Below, piece by piece: positions 11,641-22,171 of a DNA stretch of 64,000 nucleotides; positions within the stretch are counted from its first letter, which is position 1, and the number at the start of each line of letters is the position of its first letter. A model generated the notes under the pieces. The model ran no database searches. It was not told where the DNA came from and saw only the letters and a program-made list of their open reading frames with translations. The position numbers and the translations under genes were made by a program. This DNA is from Tethya wilhelma (Eukaryota > Porifera > Demospongiae > Tethyida > Tethyidae), in the NCBI GenBank assembly GCA_964030475.1, contig CAXIPT010000025.1:84507-148506 (forward strand), in the 5' to 3' direction.

Positions 11641-12451
11641 TAATCCCTTAGAAGGCACAAAACAGGTGGCTTTAATTTTTACTTGACAATGCAACCTGAG
11701 AGAAAATGCTATGGTTTTCCATTAAAATCATATGTTGCAACATACTAGTATAGATAAACTGTAGAGTTTGTTTATGATTCTCTAGAACCGTGACATTTTG
11801 GAGACGGATTGTTATCCCTGGCATAAATAAAGACCACTAAGTGTTGGCTACACAACACCAAAACGGCATTTTTACATAAATAATCATAAATTACAATTTC
11901 AGCACTATAACCACTATTTAAAACTGAACTACAACCAACATATTCATACACAAATCATAAACAAACTCTACACACCACCTTCTTATATATTTTATTGCTA
12001 CTCAATTGTTTATGTTTCCTTTTACAAATATTGCTGTTGGTTTTAATATATTTTATCACTACTGTTTATGTTTCCTTTTTATCTGTGCCAAATACTGCTG
12101 TTTTAATTTTGTAAATTTTTGTCATATGGGCCAATTGGCCTGCTGCATTGAGCATGACATAAAAAGTTTATCTATCTATCTATACTATGATTACAAAATA
12201 GCGGATCTTACCTTGAAAGCAATGCAAACAGTTGCAAACCACTCACTCTAATAATTGGTAATGAATAAAGATGTGCGTGCGAATGATTGCTGGCGCTTTT
12301 TTTTTTGCGCATATACATGACGTCATTCGATCATGTGATCAATCTTCCGGCCGGCAGCGTACGGATAAACAAAGAAGCAGTGAACTTCAACTTCAAGAAA
12401 TCGTCTCTTCTCACTCCATTTGCCTCTGGATTTGTTTAGAGTAAGCGTAGA
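11641..12451. other. AT-rich spacer upstream of SERINC
   Basis: AT-rich sequence with no convincing gene. The last 130 bp before the SERINC ATG become GC-richer, with a TGACGTCA CRE-like palindrome at about 12317 and a possible 5' UTR from about 12350. Confidence 0.5.
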
Positions 12452-13317
12452 ATGTGTTGCCTGGACCTCCTGTGTTGTTGTCTCGGGCCGGCTGCCTGCG
12501 GCCTCTGCTGCTTCGGCAGTAAAGTGAAGAGTTCTGTGACTACCCGTCTTCTCTACATGACCTTCCTGTTCTTTGTGCTGGTCGTCTCCGCCATAATGCT
12601 CTCACCACACGTCCAGGAGGGACTGGCCAGAGCTGTGAGTTTATAGGCACACACATACAGTGACATTTCATACCCCTTAGTACTAGATATATGGGTTTAT
12701 ATATATGTAAATAAGTTTGATTCACATGTACACACACACACACAGAGTATTTTGTGTGCAGACGTCAACGTAACAGCCCCTGAGATCAACATCTTTGGTT
12801 TTACCATCAGGAACTATATCCCTGCCATTCGAATCGGTTCATTGGTGCAGTGCTCTCAGTTCGTGGGCTACCAGGCCGTCTATCGTGTGTGCATGGCGGT
12901 GGCATCTTTCTTCCTCCTCCTTATGATCATAATGTTCTGTGTCTTCAGCAGCAAAGACCCTCGCTCCTACATCCAGAATGGGTATGAGACACAGTATTAT
13001 GGAATAATGGGAATTGGACTATGTGATCGTTGATTCTGGCATTATGTGTAAATTCAGGTTTTGGCTGATCAAATGGCTGGTGGTGATCGGGCTGGTTATA
13101 GCCTTCTTCTTCATCCCAGAGGGCAGCAACTTCATCTTCTCCACGAGTGAGTCATTGCCACCGTGTTCACACCATGTGTGTTCTCATACACTACATCATG
13201 TTTGAACTTTGTCCATTGTTGTCACTCTCCAGTTTCCCTTGTATTTGGTCTGATTGCCTCCATCATTTTCATCGTGGTCCAGATTATCCTCCTAGTGGAC
13301 TTTGCCCATCGCTGGGC
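12452..13317 (+). CDS. SERINC: SERINC (serine incorporator / TMS1), 5' part
   Basis: Multi-spanning membrane protein of the SERINC/TDE1 family, a lipid-active endomembrane and plasma-membrane protein. Exons: 12452-12634, 12746-12981, 13057-13146 and 13233-about 13317. The N-terminus is Cys rich (MCCLDLLCCCLGPAACGLCCFG), followed by the first membrane helix. Family phrases include GYQAVYRVCMAVASFFLLLMIIMFCVFSSKDPRSYIQNGFWLIKWLVVIG, IPEGSNFIFS and IVVQIILLVDFAHRW. The family is normally about 450 residues with 10-11 helices; only about 195 residues and five helices are here. Reading stops right after HRW at a single N (13318), and what follows is unrelated sequence, so the 3' half is missing from this assembly or the gene is broken. 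Confidence 0.9.
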
Positions 13318-13411
13318 NGGAGCTCGAACCAGCCAGATGGACTTTAGGTGTCACATGTAATAAGTTGTCAATTGAATGCTGAGAGAGAAAGGTATCCCAG
13401 AAAAAATCTGG

Positions 13412-13483
13412 GACTCAGCTGGGAATCGAACCCAAGACCTCCCGATTGCTAGACAGGTGCTCTTACCACTAAGCCACTGAGTG
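13412..13483 (-). tRNA. tRNA-like sequence (Ala-AGC-like anticodon), possibly SINE-derived
   Basis: On the minus strand, 72 nt fold as a cloverleaf. Acceptor CACTCAG pairs with CTGAGTC at 6 of 7 positions. The D arm is GCTTAGTGGTAAGAGC. The anticodon stem has a U-U mismatch at its inner end and a G-U pair, with loop CTAGCAA giving anticodon AGC. The T arm TTGGG-TTCGATT-CCCAG is intact. A and B box consensus are both good. A TTTTTT pol III terminator follows within 5 nt (13406-13401). Pair 3:70 is not G:U, so alanine identity is doubtful. It could be a divergent tRNA, a pseudogene or the head of a tRNA-derived SINE. Confidence 0.6.
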
Positions 13484-13549
13484 CCTGTGGCATTGGAGCA
13501 GAAGATATGTATCTATAGGCCTCAGCTATAACTCCATCACATGTAAGTT

Positions 13550-13614
13550 ATAGCCTCGTACCCAGGCCACTCCCTCTTTTTAGTGTAAGAGGGAGTGGCC
13601 TGGGTACGAGGCTA
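13550..13614. mobile_element. Perfect hairpin of the TAGCCTCGTNCCCAGGCC family
   Basis: Two arms of about 27 bp (TAGCCTCGTACCCAGGCC...CTCCCTCT and its complement) flank an 11 bp loop. It is a small foldback element with no coding capacity. Related copies are at 14729-14806, 16727-16801 and 57774-58371. Confidence 0.75.
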
Positions 13615-13722
13615 TGTAAGTTATAACTCTCGCTGTCACATGTAAGATGGCAGCCTAAGTGATATCACTTCACATGCAAACTCTGCTGTAAGTTCAAATG
13701 GTATGTGTAATGATCCCCTTAC

Positions 13723-15496
13723 CAGACATCGGTCACATGTCAGTCCGTTAGTTCCCCTCAGGCAAGAGCACTGCCCTGTGATGTCATCACACAGCGAGCT
13801 CTCTGAACCTCCGGCAAAACAATCACAAGGCCTGCAGTCCTGGTTCGTAGCGTTGCCATAGTAACCAGTGACACATCTCTCGCACTCATTGCCTGTGGTG
13901 TTATTGATGCACAGAAGACACACCCCCGTCTCCTGGTCACATGACTGGGGGTTGGACGTGTCAATGTTTCCATTGCAGTCACATGACGTGCACTTAAATT
14001 CTGGAGGGTTGCCATAGTAACCAGAAGAACAGCTGTCACAGAGCTGACCCTCATGACCTTCAAGACAGAAGCAGACAGGACTGCCAGAGACATCAGGGAC
14101 ACACGAGGAGCTGTACGGGGGGGGAGAGAGAGAGAGAAAGAGAGAGAGAGTCAGAGTAAGAAAGGATAGCTAGTTGCTTGTTGCAAGCAGTAAGATATTG
14201 TCAAGGTCATTCATTAGCTGGGTGTGCATGTGAGGTGCTGGATAAAGAGGGTCTTACTTTGAAGAGGTGTTGGTTGAACAGGGACAGGGCTGACAGTTGA
14301 GGTCACTCCCAGGGTCGTCGTCATAGTAACCATCAAGACATACCTCACATGAATCTCCAGTGGTGTTGCCACTGCAGCTCTAGACCAATGAATGCATCAA
14401 TGGGAGGGGGGAAACTAATAATGATCATACGGCAGTAGGCAACACACACTCATTTTTAGTGAAACTGACAAACTTCTATAAAACTGTTAGACATAATTAT
14501 CTGGCCCAGCAAACCATCCTTCTAAACAATTTGAGACGTGATATACAGTAGTTCAGATTATCTATAAAGGGGGGGGGGGAATGGCCTGGTGATTTGTTCA
14601 ACAATGACTCTGACTGCCAACCCATGGGAAGGCAGTCAAGTCCTTCCAGTAGCACCCAATCCCATTTTTTTTTCTTCTGAGCTTTGCCTAGGAGTATTGC
14701 TCACTTCCTCCATGTTCCGGGGACCTACAGACTTGTACCCAGGCTCTTTGCATTCACTTTACACTACCGTGAGTGAAATGTCAAAGGGGCCTGGGTGCGA
14801 GGCTAGAGGACCTACATTCATTACACCTAAAAATTTCTGAGGAGTATAAATTTCACTGTTTTATTTTATCCACGAAATTATTGAGATTGTATTACAATAC
14901 ATAGCTATACAATACACAGCTGTGACTTACATCACAGAGTCCATCTCCTGAGGAGCAGGTGGGGGAGCGGCCATTGCACTGACAAGGCTCACAGTCCCCG
15001 GAGAGAGAGGAGAGGTAGAAACCATCGACACAAGAAGAACAAGACACACCAGAATATGGCAGGGGGCAGCTGCACAACTCCTGGGGGTCAGAGGTCAAGG
15101 ATGCAGGGTCTAAAGTACACTGATCAGTGCGACCGGAGCAGTTGCAAGGCAGACAGCCATCGGAGGAGAAAGAGAAGTACCTATCCAAACACCCAGTGCA
15201 TTTCTCCCCGCCAACTCCCGGCTGAGTGGGAGGAGCAAGGATTATTAACAACTATTAATGACAATACCACCGAGTTAATTACCTTGCAATTGCATTCTCC
15301 ATTCTCGTTACACGATTGGTCAATGCTACCAATGACATCACAGTCACATGACTGGCATCCCAACGAGGTGAAATTGAAGGAGATCTCATCACATTGGTCA
15401 CAGGTCCCTCCGACCACACCAGGCTTACAGAGGCACTCCCCTGTGGTCTCATTGCAAAGGAGAGTACCAGTAAGGTCACAGGGACACATCTAGGGN

Positions 15497-15562
<66 letters not shown>

Positions 15563-16436
15563 CCTTTGGGTATTCTATTCCTTCAAAATACTGCTGCTCT
15601 CTCAAGCATACAGTGTACAAAACACGGTCACAATACACTGGTCACAATACATTGTCCATACCGTGCAGCCCATGGAGGGGTCACCATAGCTGTTCTCCAC
15701 ACAGCGATCACAAGTCCTACCCCCTACCAGTGGGGGGCAGTTGGGGCACTGACCACTCTGGGGGTCACACATGTCCAGGGGGTCCACACAATCACAGCCT
15801 GAGGGGGAAAGAGAGATAGATGTTGAAACAGCTAGATACATATATACATGTCATATGCAACATACAAAAAAAAGCTTTCCTGTAATAGCTTGATTTTCAT
15901 CACAGAGATGGTCTAGTACAAGACAGGTGCAATCAATTGTCTTTATGTAAACAAGCCAGCCTCTCACTACACAATGTCATGCACACAGATGCTTCTAGAA
16001 GGACTTAGCTTAAAAATGATTTTCTCCAATGGCAGAATTTCTCACAATCTATCTTCTTTTGACAGAGACCAGTCAGTACATATCTCAGGAAGGCCTTGAA
16101 ACAAAACTTACACCACTAGATTGGCCTGAGACAGAGCTACCTATGGTACTAATTAGTAGTTTGTGTGTGTTTCAGTAAAAGTCCATTGTTTGCCTAACTC
16201 CTAGCACCATACACTGATTGAAGTCATGACAAGCAGAACAAAAATATGAGCAAACAAAGTTAATTGGAAATTGTGTGTGTTTGTGTGTATGTGTGTGTGT
16301 GTGTGTGTGTGCTCATATCTACATAGATGGGCTAAGTACTCCCCAAAAGTTCCTATTAAAATCTCTCTCTCTTTTTCTCTTTTAAAGGTTCCTATTAAAA
16401 TCTCTCTCTCTTTTTCTCTTTTTAAAGGTTCCTATT

Positions 16437-16473
<37 letters not shown>

Positions 16474-17265
16474 CACTTTTAACTATCAAAATCTCTCTCT
16501 CTCTTTTTCTCTTTTAAAGGTTTCTATTAAAATCTCTCTCTCTCTTTTTCTCTTTTAAAGGTTTCTATTAAAATCTCTCTCTCTCTTTTCTCTTGGTACC
16601 AATTAGTGGTTTATAGAAGTAAAAAAAAAACATTGAGAATGCAATGAGACACAGGAATGGCTAATCCTAAAAAGCCAGCGAGCAACAAGATGGAATGGCT
16701 GCTAACCTTACACCTGGAATAATTCTAGCCTCGTTCCCAGGCCTTCCCCTTCTTTTTTTTTTTTTTTGAATTAACGGGGAAAGCCTGGGAACGAGGCTAG
16801 AATAATTCCTGGGTGGAGCAATGGCATGCATCATGATGTGGTTGGTATGGAGACTAATAGAAAATTAATCCAATTATGATTGCAAGTTCATGAGCTAGGT
16901 GAAGAATGTACCTAGCCCCCAGTCCCTAGCTACTAAGAATGCTAGCACTGGACCACTCAGATGAACACTGAGCTGACCATGCAAGCAATGAATTGTGGTA
17001 TGTAAACAGGAGAGACTTACTTGTACAGCCTTGTTGAGTCTGGTAGCTGTAGAGAGGGCAAAGGTCACATTGCCTCCCTAGGAACTCCATGAAGTTGTCA
17101 TCTGGTGTTTGGCAGTCACACTGCCCTCCATAAGACTGACAGGTGTTGCCAGTAGCAACCCCAGGTGGACAGCTGCAGGCATAGGTGGCAGAGTAGAAGG
17201 CCAGGGAGAGAGAGTGGGCCACTCCAAGGCAGAATGGATCACTGAAGAGAGAGAGAGAGAGAGAN

Positions 17266-17304
<39 letters not shown>

Positions 17305-19282
17305 ATGGTTGAAAGACAATTACATGCAAATGGTTGCTAGCTAAGATAGTGAGATCTTAAGAGGCTAGAAGCAAACCAACAGCAATACAGTATAGTGGGT
17401 AAATTTGGCAAGAATTAAATTGGCGAATTGGCAAATTATTGCCAAATGAAAAATCACCAAACAATTTCATACATACACACGCACATGCAAAACTAATTAA
17501 ATCACCGAATTTAAAATCACCAATCACGCTAAAATGCAAATTTGCCAAATTTTAAGCCTGCCAATTTATCCGCTTTGTTTTTATCTCAGTCTTTGCTGGA
17601 TTTTGTAAGATCTTTATTACTCCTAGTATCATTACTGGGTGGAACCACCATGGAAGAAGAAGGCCTGGAATGAGACTAGAGCTAAACCTGTCCTTACGTG
17701 AGAGGCCTGGTGGTGTCACACTCCTGAAGGAACCTCTCCCTCTCTCCTGCCACTGTTGACAGGGAGGAGGCGTTGAAGAACTCCACTGGGACGGCGGTGA
17801 TGGAGTCCACGAGGATGTCAACGGAAGACAGTGTCATGCCAACCACCATCTCATCTTGTGTCAGTTCAAAGTCAGTGGATAACGCAGCGTAACACGATGT
17901 TGATCCACAGTCACTCTGTAGCAACACTCGGCCACTGTAGATCACACCTCCTTGGCTTACAGTGACAGTGAGGCGTCGGCTGAAGTCCCGGTTGATGTAA
18001 TGGACCACGAGGCGATAGGTGCTCCTCCGGGGGAGAGAGGGGAACACCCACTGGACCATGACGGGGGCCACACCCCCTCCTACCACCAGCACTGCGTACC
18101 CACGGCCAGTGAAGCCAGGGAAATCCTGATGAGTTGAATTAACAGGGACACCCTCTCCTGTTGCTAGGTAACGACCTGACTCTCCTTGAGTTGAAATGTG
18201 ATGGAGGGAGCGAGCGAAATAGCCTCGGGCAATGTTAGCAAAGATGTTGGCCTCTGCTATTCTACGATAGGGGGTCTGTAGAGAAGGTGGGTGGGGCATG
18301 AGCATTAATGTCTGGTTGCCATGGTAACCAACTCACCTGTGTTCCTTCAATGTATCCATGAGTGACCACCCTCAGCTCTTCCACTGCATTCTGTTGCCAT
18401 GGAAACAAAGAATATAAATGCAATGTATGTTTCGTGCTCTAAAACAGCAATGGTTGGTCACTAGAAGCTGGGACTTGGACCATCATGATCAGTATGAAGA
18501 GATCTTTCAAATGATGTTGCTGAAAATTACAATAATCTCTTCACACTGATCACAATGGTGCCAATACTTTGCTAGCTCTAAACAGGATATCACATGTGGT
18601 TCATACTAAATTCATATTACACTTACACCAGAGGAGGTCAAAGGGCAGGCCAGCACCAAGGTGTCCCCCTCGCTGGTGCTCCCAGCAACGCTGTAGTTGG
18701 AACAGGGGATATTGAGAGCATCGTACAGGTCACATGACCCAGACGAGTCGTCAAGGACGTAGACCTGAGTGGCGGTGAAGTCAGTGGTTCCTCTCTCTCG
18801 TACTTCAATGACAGTAGCCAGAGGAGGGGAGCTGCCCACAGCCAGCCTCACTCCCACCACTTCCAGAGACAAGACACTCTGTGGGGGGTATGGCATAACG
18901 TCATATGAAGAACTGATCAATATTCATGAGTAAAGCCATGTATTATCTATGGTAAAGAACTAGCCTGTTGGAGGGAGAAGGTTATAGCGATAGGGGTGGT
19001 GTTGAACTCCGACTGCCATCCCGTGGTCAGCTCCCCGTCCAGAATGAGAGAGGCATTGTGTTCTCCACGTGTGCAGTTCAGCTCTTCTCCTCCAGCTGTC
19101 ACGAAGGAGGTGGGCGTGTCTTCTTCACCGCACGTCGAGTTTGCGGTCACTGTGAAGAACTGCGATACTTCAATGGCGTTCTCTAGCTGTGCCTCAGTGC
19201 AAGCGGCTCCTACCGTGCCGCACGCAGCTAGCAGGAGGAGAGAAGCTGCCGCTAAGAGCTCCAAAGATGCTCTCTTGATCAT
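13723..19282 (-). CDS. Laminin-like secreted matrix protein, 5' part
   Basis: Secreted extracellular-matrix protein related to laminin beta short arms. Start chosen at the ATG at 19282, giving a clean signal peptide (LELLAAASLLLLAACGTVGA); in-frame ATGs lie upstream. The N-terminal domain recalls a divergent laminin N-terminal domain (LILDGELTTGWQSEFNTTP...FSLQQSVLSLEVVGVRLAVG). Next, exon about 18270-17699 reads like laminin IV type B: AEANIF, FPGFTGRGYAVL, TYRLVVHYINRDFSRRLTVTV, MTLSSVDILVDSITAVP, then RERFLQECDTTRPLTDPFC and LSLAFYSATYACSC. About eight laminin-type EGF modules follow in exons at about 17225-17020, 15800-15660, 15490-15290, 15225-14930, 14380-14260 and 14113-13723 (for example GGRTCDRCVENSYGDPSMGC). 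The last exon ends with a normal donor (DRCL, then GTAAGG at 13722), yet no further exon follows before SERINC, so the 3' part is missing. Coil or LamG regions are not seen. Confidence 0.75.
14729..14806. mobile_element. Foldback element, TAGCCTCG family (intronic)
   Basis: Imperfect hairpin: ACCCAGGCTCTTTGCATTCACT pairs with AGTGAAATGTCAAAGG...CCTGGGTGCGAGGCTA. It lies in a laminin-like gene intron (14381-14930) that otherwise holds nothing recognisable. Confidence 0.65.
15497..15560. repeat. (GA)n microsatellite with single N
   Basis: GA run abutting an N at 15496. On the gene strand it is a (CT)n tract just upstream of a laminin-like exon acceptor. Confidence 0.95.
15840..17010. repeat. 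Laminin-like intron with ~50 bp minisatellite and hairpin
   Basis: Long intron. 16335-16595 is a tandem array of about five units of the form AGGTTCCTATTAAAATCTCTCTCTCTTTTTCTCTTTTAA. 16727-16801 is a hairpin of the TAGCCTCGTTCCCAGGCC family with a poly-T loop. A (GT)n run is at about 16270-16310. No gene seen. Confidence 0.85.
17247..17302. repeat. (GA)n microsatellite with single N
   Basis: GA run with an N at 17265, a (CT)n tract next to an acceptor on the laminin-like gene strand. Confidence 0.95.
17386..17575. mobile_element. Inverted-repeat element, TACCGTATAGC family, TGGGTAAATTTGGC subtype
   Basis: About 190 bp element in a laminin-like intron. It starts CAGTATAGTGGGTAAATTTG, ends GCCAATTTATCCGCTTTG, and repeatedly uses TTGGCGAATTGGCAAATT. 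Decayed copy. Confidence 0.65.
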
Positions 19283-19449
19283 TGTAACTCCAGAACTAGC
19301 AGGTAACATGAAAAGTGGGCGGATCTGCTCAGAAAGGGGGGCGTTACCCATTTGAACGTTGAACTTGAAATGAAATTCATTGGTCAACAAATAAATGATA
19401 ATCAGAGTCAATGGACTGGCTAATGTCTTCCTCAACTGTCTTCTTTGAA

Positions 19450-19522
19450 TCAGCTTGCCACGCTAGCAGTGTACTGAGCAGCCAGCTGACCAAACTGAGA
19501 CTCCTAAAGAGAGAGAGAGAGA

Positions 19523-19598
<76 letters not shown>

Positions 19599-19908
19599 TA
19601 TCTCCTTGCGTTGGAATTCTCTTAAAACTTACTTTCTTGAGGTATTCCTGGACAAAGATGTGATCAGCATGGCCATCTTTCAACTGAGAGAGGTAGCGAT
19701 TGCTCACCTGTGAACAAAACAGCATCGTACCATCACACCATCACACACAGTTCACACAACCACTGATCTAACATACCTCTGGTGCTTTTCTCAAATGCTG
19801 CGATACAACAATCAGATTAATGAGAGTCTCGGGGTTGTTGCTGTCCTGTATTATAGAAAAATGGTAAGTTAATAGCTAATAGTTAGTTAGTTTAAACAGT
19901 TAATGTCT

Positions 19909-19979
<71 letters not shown>

Positions 19980-21713
19980 CCCTCTCACCTTGCTGAGTGC
20001 CTCTTGAAGGAGGCTTTCTGCCTCATCAAACTTTCCCTGGGCCATGTAGCACGAGGCCTGTCCGTTAAGGAGGAGGGGGGTGGGTGTGGTCTTGTCGGCC
20101 ATCTCCTGGAAGATGTAGTAGGCATCCTGGTACTTCTCTCCCCCCACGGCCAGGTTGAACCAGGCCAGAGCCAGCTGGGTGAGGGTGGCATCGTCATCCT
20201 TCTCCTGCATCCCCTTCACCTCTTTCCTGGGAGTGTGAGAGCACACACACAATGATAGGCCTAGCTACCAACACATAGGCAGTATGGAGTGTTGATACAA
20301 TGCCCTGTGACCATGATGGCTGGCCTTGTTCATGCCGTATAGCACAAAAAATTTGCAGATTGGCAGTTTTGGTAAGGATTGCCAATATTAAATCCACGAA
20401 ACTGTCATTTTTGCACAGCACATGTACATACAGAATACGTGTATTGCTACGTGCACTATCGCGAAAATAAAATCCCCCAATCATAAATGAAAATTTTGAC
20501 AATCTGCCAAATTTTATACTCGCCAATATTTTGTGCTATACAGTAATTCCAATTCTAATGGAGCCTGTGTTTTTAGCTTTGACAATCTTTACCAGGATTT
20601 TTTTTTTTTTTTTAAGTTTAATCAAGTTAAAGGAAAGGCCTCCCCCTCCCTCCCTGGCTGGCCGGGGGAGAGGCTACTTGCGATGAGATCACTCACTTGG
20701 CCAGGTCGATCCTGTGCATGGCGAGGTAGACCTGTACCCTGAGGGCAGATCCCTCCAGGGAGTCGGACTGGTTCAGACATCGCAGCGCTGACTCAAAGTT
20801 CTTGGAAATGTGTGCAAAAGTGAAGTAAAGGTACACCATTATAATATGACGTAATGATGACATAATGACCACACCCACCTGTTCGTGGTAGTAGACTGTG
20901 GCTGCAATGAGTATGAAGGTGTCATTACCAGCCTCGACTCCACTGGTCAGCTTCGTCTCCAGCTGCTTCAGAATCCCCTCTCTGATCAACAGACAGACAC
21001 ACACACTCACAGCAGTAATGGTATGTATCATGATCTAAAAGTCCATCTAGTTTGAGAATGCCGGTAGAAATAATTGAATAACTTTCTAAATATCCAACAG
21101 ATTTCAAAATCTCTAGCACCATTGAAAAGCACTCGTTCTCCCCATTCTTTTGATTGCTTTTCCAGCTTCCTACACCTTACCAGTCAAAAATTAAAATTAT
21201 TGCATGAATCTCTTCCAGCAGCATTCTCAAACCAGATGTACTATATTAGTGGTATCACCTCTTGGAGGGGCTCTGGAGGTACTCTGCCAGGAGTCTGACG
21301 GCCATCAGCTCTGAGCCAGAGGAGGCACTCACCTCATCCACCACCACTGCATACTTCTTCTGCAGTGAAGACAAGTGAAGAGATAAATGACTGATACATC
21401 GTAGTGATGGCTTCCATGGTTACCTGAGCGATGTAGGCTCGATAGACAAGGACATCTTTCTCCAGAGCTACAGCAGCAGAGGGAGCCTGGGAGGGGGGAT
21501 GGGAGAGAAATTAAACCCTTTTATACGTACTACTAGAGAAAGGCTGTATAGGAGGATGTGTGCTTGTACAGTCCATTATTGCGGTGGTATGAGTCTGAGT
21601 GAAATGGTCCTCACCTTGACTTTCTGTGCCTCTGTTATGCAATGCTGGTAGTTGCCGAGAAAGAAGGCATTTCGAACCTCAAACAGAACGTCCACGTCAC
21701 CACCACTTGCCAT
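19450..21713 (-). CDS. COPE: Coatomer subunit epsilon
   Basis: Epsilon subunit of the COPI coat, a TPR solenoid that stabilises alpha-COP in Golgi-to-ER vesicles. ATG at 21713, stop TGA at 19450. Exons in order encode [64 protein letters not shown]...[130 protein letters not shown]...[78 protein letters not shown]; and a short end [11 protein letters not shown]. Length (about 300 residues) and order match the family. Introns hold (GA)n, (CA)n and two inverted-repeat elements. Confidence 0.95.
19507..19595. repeat. (GA)n microsatellite
   Basis: GA run that forms the polypyrimidine tract before the last COPE exon on the minus strand. Confidence 0.95.
19910..19978. repeat. (CA)n microsatellite
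   Basis: CA run in a COPE intron, just after a donor on the minus strand. Confidence 0.95.
20334..20545. mobile_element. Inverted-repeat element, CCGTATAGCACAAAAA subtype
   Basis: About 212 bp element in a COPE intron. It begins GCCGTATAGCACAAAAAATT and ends AATATTTTGTGCTATACAGTA. Internal sequence includes GATTGGCAGTTTTGGTAAGG. Same subtype as the elements at 22495 and 28185. Confidence 0.75.
21041..21239. mobile_element. Inverted-repeat element with ATCTGGTTTGAGAATGCCGG ends
   Basis: About 199 bp element in a COPE intron. Its ends are ATCTAGTTTGAGAATGCCGG and the complement-like GCATTCTCAAACCAGAT. It is closely related, in opposite orientation, to the element in RCC1L at 36894-37128. Confidence 0.7.
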
Positions 21714-22044
21714 TTTTAATTTCGATATTGCTTTTCAATTCGGCTATTTAGAACACTGAAGGATAGACCCGCCCCTCACTTATAATCCTGACGACCCTTA
21801 CAATCTAAGCATACATTTCACATAGATAACTATAAGTACATTTTGTGCTACAGCAATCAATGACATATTGACCATAAAATTACATATAATTTACAATTAT
21901 AATCACANACTAAGATCTGTGTCCCTACACCGTCAGCTCCTGTCAACACACAACCTGACACTGTCCAACCCCTGCTGCATGGCAACAGACAGCTAACACA
22001 ACTACTGCTAGTACCAGGGATATTATAGCCATGGTTCTACTTAC

Positions 22045-22091
22045 TGAACTGCTCATTGTTGCAACTGGTGGTAGTTGTCTCCGAGTTGACC

Positions 22092-22171
<80 letters not shown>

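Noticed and set aside
11133..11686. Long open frames with GSWVPSWYDGFRFLG repeats
   Set aside because: They are read from the minisatellite; the array shows no codon constraint, start context or splice signals.
21943..22044. Small secreted protein (MAIISLVLAVVVLAVCC...)
   Set aside because: Lies in the region after the last ZFR exon with no family match; likely a chance hydrophobic frame.
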